DNA from: Neorhizobium populisoli
GTDB taxonomy: Bacteria > Pseudomonadota > Alphaproteobacteria > Rhizobiales > Rhizobiaceae
Reading direction: 5' to 3'
Length of the DNA stretch: 64,000 nucleotides
NCBI RefSeq assembly: GCF_019430945.1
Contig: NZ_JAHYCB010000001.1
Span: forward strand, 496,001 to 560,000
Position numbers and translations under genes: made by a program. Below the pieces are notes generated by a model. It made no database searches and had not been told where the DNA came from. It saw nothing but the letters and a program-made list of their open reading frames with translations. Positions 59,644 through 64,000 of the stretch are shown here, in pieces (within the stretch, counting starts at the first letter, position 1; the number at the start of each line of letters is the position of its first letter).

Positions 59644-62328
59644 ATGAATGTTGTTGTTGTAGAATCTCCAGCCAAAGCCAAGACTATCAATAAGTATCTC
59701 GGCTCCGGTTTTAAGGTTCTCGCCTCTTTCGGCCATGTGCGCGATCTTCCCGCCAAGGACGGCTCGGTACTTCCCGACCAGGACTTCGAAATGCTGTGGG
59801 AGGTCGATCCCGCGTCGCAGAAGCGTATGAAGGACATTGCCGACGCCCTGAAGGGTTCCGATGGCCTGTTCCTCGCGACCGACCCGGATCGCGAAGGCGA
59901 AGCCATTTCCTGGCACGTGCTCGACCTGCTGAAGAAAAAGAAGTTGATCGGTGACAAGCCGGTCAAGCGCGTCGTGTTCAACGCGATCACCAAAAAGGCC
60001 GTGCTCGACGCGATGGCCAATCCGCGCGATATCGACGTGCCGCTGGTCGATGCCTATCTGGCACGCCGCGCATTGGACTATCTCGTCGGCTTCAATCTCT
60101 CGCCGGTCCTGTGGCGCAAGCTGCCGGGTGCGCGATCTGCCGGCCGCGTGCAATCGGTGGCGCTGCGCCTCGTCTGCGACCGCGAGTCGGAAATCGAGCG
60201 GTTCGTTTCGGAAGAATACTGGAACCTGTCGGCGCTGCTGCGCACTCCGCGCGGCGACGAGTTCGAAGCCAAGCTGGTTTCCGCAGACGGCAAGCGCCTG
60301 CAGGGTCGCTCGGTCAAGACCGGCGAGGAAGCCAACCGGCTGAAGGCGCTGCTCGACGGCGCCGCCTATACGGTCGACACGGTCGAGGCAAAGCCGGTCA
60401 AGCGCAATCCGGGCCCTCCGTTCACCACCTCGACATTGCAGCAGGCCGCATCGTCGAATATCGGCTTCAACGCGTCGCGCACCATGCAGGTGGCGCAGAA
60501 GCTTTATGAAGGTGTCGATATCGGCGGCGAAACCGTCGGTCTCATTACCTACATGCGTACCGACGGCGTACAGATGGCGCCGGAAGCGATCGAAGCGGCG
60601 CGCGCCGCCATCGTCGATCAGTTCGGCAACCGCTACCTGCCGGAAAAGGCCCGCTTCTATTCCACCAAAGCGAAAAACGCCCAGGAAGCCCACGAAGCGA
60701 TCCGCCCGACCGATTTCAACCGCACCCCGGACCAGGTGAGGAAGTTCCTCGATTCCGACCAGGCGCGTCTTTACGAACTGATTTGGAAGCGCGGCATTGC
60801 CAGCCAGATGGCATCGGCCGAAATCGAGCGCACCACGGTCGAAATCCTGGCCGACAACAATGGCCAGAAGGCCGGCCTGCGTGCCGTCGGTTCCGTCGTT
60901 CGTTTCGACGGCTTCCTCGGCGCCTATGTCGACAGCCGCGAAGATACCGACAAGTCGGATGACGACGAGGAAGATGGTCGCCTGCCGCCGATCAATGCGC
61001 GTGAAAAGCTCGACAAGAATAAAGTGAATGCCAGCCAGCACTTCACCGAGCCGCCGCCGCGTTATTCGGAAGCCTCGCTGATCAAGAAGATGGAAGAACT
61101 CGGCATCGGCCGTCCTTCCACCTATGCCGCGACGCTGAAGACGCTGTCCGACCGTGAATATGTCACGATGGACAAGCGTAAGCTGATCCCGCATTCCAAG
61201 GGCCGGCTGGTCACGGCTTTTCTCGAAAGCTTCTTCACGAAATACGTGGAATACGATTTCACGGCCGATCTCGAGGAAAAGCTCGACAAGATTTCGGCGG
61301 GCGAACTCGACTGGAAGCAGGTTCTGCGCGAATTCTGGCAGGATTTTTTCGGCCAGATCGAAGACACCAAGGAACTGCGCGTCACCAACGTGCTTGACGC
61401 CCTGAACGAGGCACTGGCGCCGCTCGTCTTCCCGAAGCGAGAAGACGGTTCGGACCCGCGTATCTGCCAGGTCTGCGGCACCGGCAACCTGTCGCTCAAG
61501 CTCGGCAAATACGGCGCCTTTGTCGGCTGCTCGAACTACCCGGAATGCAACTACACCCGTCAGCTTTCCTCTGAAGGCGGCGCCGAAGCCGACGCGAACG
61601 GCCTCAACGAGCCGAAGGCGCTCGGTGCCGATCCGCATACCGGCGAGGAACTGACGCTGCGTTCGGGCCGTTTCGGACCTTATATCCAGCGCGGAGAAGG
61701 CAAGGAAGCCAAGCGCTCGTCGCTGCCCAAGGGCTGGAAGCCGGAAGATATCGACCACGAGAAGGCTTTGGCGCTGATCAACCTGCCGCGCGATGTGGGC
61801 CAGCACCCGGAATCGGGCAAGATGGTCTCTGCCGGGCTTGGACGGTATGGACCCTTCCTGCTGCATGACGGCAGCTATGCCAATCTCGAAAGTATCGAGG
61901 ATGTGTTCTCGATCGGTCTCAATCGCGCCGTGACCGTGATCGCCGAAAAGAAGGCGGCGGTGGCGGCCGGCGGCGGGCGCACACGCGGCACACCGGCGGC
62001 GCTGAAGGAACTCGGCGATCACCCGGATGGCGGCGCGATCACCGTGCGCGACGGCAAATACGGCCCCTATGTCAACTGGGGCAAGGTCAACGCGACCCTG
62101 CCGAAGGGCCTCGACCCGCAATCCGTGACGATGGAACAGGCGATGGCCTTCATCATCGAAAAGGGCGGCAAGGCGGCACCGGCCAAGGGGAAGGCAAAGC
62201 CAGCCAAGAAGGCGGCGGCGAAGGCCGAGGGCGACACGAAAAAGTCACCCGCCAAGGCTAAGACGACGGCCGCGAAAAAAGCACCCGCAAAGAAAGCGGC
62301 CCCGAAGGCGAAGAAGACGGAAACGTGA
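59644..62328 (+). CDS. topA: DNA topoisomerase I
   Basis: 894-aa type IA topoisomerase that relaxes negative supercoils. TOPRIM at the N-terminus (MNVVVVESPAKAKTINKYLG; LFLATDPDREGEAISWH). The active-site Tyr is in GLITYMRTDGVQ. A four-Cys zinc ribbon (CQVCGTGNLSLKLGKYGAFV, then GCSNYPEC) starts near residue 610. Further Topo_C repeats follow, then a Lys/Ala-rich tail of about 50 residues (AKGKAKPAKKAAAKAEGDTK), common in alphaproteobacteria. The 245 bp upstream (59399-59643) hold the promoter and no gene. The stop overlaps the rnr start as GTGA. Confidence 0.97.
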   Translation: MNVVVVESPAKAKTINKYLGSGFKVLASFGHVRDLPAKDGSVLPDQDFEMLWEVDPASQKRMKDIADALKGSDGLFLATDPDREGEAISWHVLDLLKKKKLIGDKPVKRVVFNAITKKAVLDAMANPRDIDVPLVDAYLARRALDYLVGFNLSPVLWRKLPGARSAGRVQSVALRLVCDRESEIERFVSEEYWNLSALLRTPRGDEFEAKLVSADGKRLQGRSVKTGEEANRLKALLDGAAYTVDTVEAKPVKRNPGPPFTTSTLQQAASSNIGFNASRTMQVAQKLYEGVDIGGETVGLITYMRTDGVQMAPEAIEAARAAIVDQFGNRYLPEKARFYSTKAKNAQEAHEAIRPTDFNRTPDQVRKFLDSDQARLYELIWKRGIASQMASAEIERTTVEILADNNGQKAGLRAVGSVVRFDGFLGAYVDSREDTDKSDDDEEDGRLPPINAREKLDKNKVNASQHFTEPPPRYSEASLIKKMEELGIGRPSTYAATLKTLSDREYVTMDKRKLIPHSKGRLVTAFLESFFTKYVEYDFTADLEEKLDKISAGELDWKQVLREFWQDFFGQIEDTKELRVTNVLDALNEALAPLVFPKREDGSDPRICQVCGTGNLSLKLGKYGAFVGCSNYPECNYTRQLSSEGGAEADANGLNEPKALGADPHTGEELTLRSGRFGPYIQRGEGKEAKRSSLPKGWKPEDIDHEKALALINLPRDVGQHPESGKMVSAGLGRYGPFLLHDGSYANLESIEDVFSIGLNRAVTVIAEKKAAVAAGGGRTRGTPAALKELGDHPDGGAITVRDGKYGPYVNWGKVNATLPKGLDPQSVTMEQAMAFIIEKGGKAAPAKGKAKPAKKAAAKAEGDTKKSPAKAKTTAAKKAPAKKAAPKAKKTET

Positions 62329-64000
62329 GAGAACCACGCGACAGATCGAGACCATCGGATCGGCGCCCGGACAGAGCCGGGCGCGACAAGGCCAATTCCA
62401 GCGAAAAGCCGGTGATCATCCATGGCGCCGTTCCGCCGCGCGAAGTGTTGCTGGAATTCATTTCCGACAATCCGGACAAGGCTTCCAAGCGTGAAATCGC
62501 CAAGGCTTTTGGCCTGAAAGGCGAGACCCGCGTCGAGCTGAAAGATCTGTTGCGCACACTCGAAGACGACGGCCTTCTCAAGAAGGACCGCAAATCGCTC
62601 AGCCGTCCGGGCGCCCTGCCGCCGGTGACGGTGCTCGACATCACCACCCGCGACAAGGACGGAGAACTGATCGGCCGGCCTACGGAATGGCCGGAAGAAC
62701 AAGGCGCGGCACCGGCTGTGCTGATCCGCCAGTCTTCCGAGAGCCGCGGTAAGGGCAAAGCGCCTGCCGTCGGCCTCAACGACCGCATCCTCGCGAAGAT
62801 CTTTCCGAACAAGGATCGCAGCGGCCCGGCCTATACCGCCCGCGTCATCAAGATCATCGACAAGCGCCGCGGCGCCTCGCTCGGCGTCGTCCACAAGCTT
62901 GCCGATGGCGAACTTCGCCTGCTGCCGATCGACCGGCGCGGTGAGGAAATGGTGATCGAGCATGATGGCATCGGCGATGCCAAGGATGGCGATCTGGTCG
63001 AGTCGGAAGTCGTGCGCTCTGGCCGTTTCGGCCTGCCGCGTGCCCGCGTTCTGACGGTTGTCGGTTCGGTGGGCTCGGAAAGGGCGATCTCGATGATTGC
63101 CATCTATGCTCACGGCATTCCCCACATCTTCCCGAAGCAAGTGATGGATGAGGCAGCCGACGCCAAGCCCGCCAGCATGTCGAAGCGCGAAGACTGGCGC
63201 GACGTGCCGCTGATCACCATCGATCCGGCCGACGCCAAGGACCATGACGACGCGGTCTATGCCGAGCTCGACCCCTCGCCCGACAATCCGGACGGCGTGA
63301 TCGTCACCGTGGCGATCGCCGACGTCTCCTGGTATATCCGGCCGAATTCGGCGCTCGACCGCGAGGCGCTGAAGCGTGGCAACTCAGTCTATTTCCCGGA
63401 TCGCGTCGTGCCGATGCTGCCGGAGCGGATTTCCAACGATCTCTGCTCGTTGCGCGAAGGCGAAGACCGGCCGGCGCTCGCCGTGCGCATGACCTTTTCG
63501 AAGGAAGGCCGCAAGGCAGGCCATACCTTCCATCGCATCATGATGAAGAGTGCCGCCAAACTCTCCTATCAGCAGGCTCAGGCGGCGATCGACGGCAAGC
63601 CGGACGACAAGTCGGGGCCGTTGCTCGACACGATCCTGAAGCCGCTCTGGCATGCCTATGGCGTGCTGAAGCGCGGCCGCGACCGTCGCCAGCCGCTCGA
63701 ACTCGACATGCCGGAGCGCAAGATTCTTCTGAAGCCCGACGGCACGGTCGATCGCGTGCATGTGCCAGAGCGGCTCGACGCGCACAAGCTCATCGAAGAG
63801 ATGATGATCCAGGCGAACGTCGCCGCGGCGGAAACGCTGGAGAAGAAAAAGCAGACGCTGATCTACCGCATCCATGACGGCCCGTCGCTTGCCAAACAGG
63901 AGACGCTGCGCGAATTCCTGGCCACATTGGGCATTCCCATGGCCAAGGGCGGCCAGATGCGCTCCAACTCCTTCAATGGCATCCTGTCGAAGGCGGAAGG
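62325..64000 (+). CDS. rnr: Ribonuclease R (3' part outside the window)
   Basis: First 558 codons of the 3'-5' exoribonuclease, cut at the right edge. It opens with GTG at 62325, overlapping the topA stop, with AAGAAGACGG upstream. The N-terminal basic leader (REPRDRSRPSDRRPDRAGRD) is followed by a winged helix (NPDKASKREIAKAFGLKGET) and cold-shock domains. The RNB catalytic motif is present: LITIDPADAKDHDDAVYAEL with the metal-binding Asp residues. Expressed with topA, this suggests coupled control of supercoiling and RNA turnover genes. The S1 domain lies outside. Confidence 0.95.
   Translation, partial: MREPRDRSRPSDRRPDRAGRDKANSSEKPVIIHGAVPPREVLLEFISDNPDKASKREIAKAFGLKGETRVELKDLLRTLEDDGLLKKDRKSLSRPGALPPVTVLDITTRDKDGELIGRPTEWPEEQGAAPAVLIRQSSESRGKGKAPAVGLNDRILAKIFPNKDRSGPAYTARVIKIIDKRRGASLGVVHKLADGELRLLPIDRRGEEMVIEHDGIGDAKDGDLVESEVVRSGRFGLPRARVLTVVGSVGSERAISMIAIYAHGIPHIFPKQVMDEAADAKPASMSKREDWRDVPLITIDPADAKDHDDAVYAELDPSPDNPDGVIVTVAIADVSWYIRPNSALDREALKRGNSVYFPDRVVPMLPERISNDLCSLREGEDRPALAVRMTFSKEGRKAGHTFHRIMMKSAAKLSYQQAQAAIDGKPDDKSGPLLDTILKPLWHAYGVLKRGRDRRQPLELDMPERKILLKPDGTVDRVHVPERLDAHKLIEEMMIQANVAAAETLEKKKQTLIYRIHDGPSLAKQETLREFLATLGIPMAKGGQMRSNSFNGILSKAE

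Noticed and set aside
59626-62121. 831-codon minus-strand open frame opposite topA
   Set aside because: Same high-GC antisense artefact; topA is certain on the plus strand.

Overview
The window looks like chromosomal DNA of a Rhizobiales alphaproteobacterium, most likely a Rhizobiaceae member (Rhizobium/Agrobacterium/Neorhizobium type). The evidence is a 391-residue EF-Tu, a very long RNase E with an acidic insertion in its N-terminal part, the complex I accessory subunit NDUFA12, the lineage-typical DUF982, DUF2155, DUF2167 and DUF6105 proteins, an RkpK-type UDP-glucose dehydrogenase, and high-GC codon use throughout. I saw no insertion sequence, prophage, CRISPR array or integrated plasmid. 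Almost everything is ordinary core chromosome with small accessory inserts.

Layout. 1-9.1 kb, minus strand: transcription/ribosome block tRNA-Trp, secE, nusG, rplK, rplA, rplJ, rplL, rpoB, rpoC (rpoC runs off the left edge), with an L10-type leader and a perfect 15-bp hairpin between rplL and rpoB. 9.2-12.0 kb: two divergent KpsS-like capsule genes that lie between tRNA-Trp and tuf. 12.1-17.3 kb: tuf, a periplasmic protein, tRNA-Gly, tRNA-Tyr, rlmB, a DUF982 protein, cysQ. 17.5-22.9 kb: ugd/rkpK, an RTX calcium-binding protein, then a two-gene unit in which a dCache-HAMP membrane sensor overlaps by 4 bp with a pentameric ligand-gated ion channel, and a small orphan ORF. 23.0-35.1 kb: tRNA-Thr, nadK, a TetR/MFS divergent pair with an operator in the promoter spacer, prfB with a programmed +1 frameshift, mrcA, amiC, a long rne leader and rne.

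35.1-41.7 kb: an orphan small gene, dsbA-like, aroQ-accB-accC-aat, DUF2167, DUF2155 and ndufA12. 41.7-49.8 kb: gatB, gatA and gatC (the amidotransferase for Gln-tRNA/Asn-tRNA) interspersed with four GNAT acetyltransferases, a DUF1294 protein, a YjhX-type protein and a UPF0173 hydrolase. 49.8-50.0 kb: a 21-codon ORF with a near-perfect Shine-Dalgarno sequence whose exact complement lies about 110 nt downstream, so that the two can pair in a long stem. 50.1-54.6 kb: ruvX, two small membrane proteins, a TetR regulator, an AEC permease and aidB. 54.8-64 kb: pyrB with a dihydroorotase homologue lacking the HxH metal site, an orphan ORF, plsY, dprA, topA and rnr (off the right edge).

Most interesting: (1) the sensor/ion-channel pair at 20.1-22.3 kb, where a sensor with no output domain is translationally coupled to a Cys-loop-receptor homologue; (2) the self-complementary SD/anti-SD short-ORF element at 49.84-49.98 kb, encoding a cationic peptide with an alternating beta-hairpin-like pattern; (3) the catalytically degenerate dihydroorotase partner of PyrB; (4) the paired KpsS paralogues inside a translation-gene neighbourhood.
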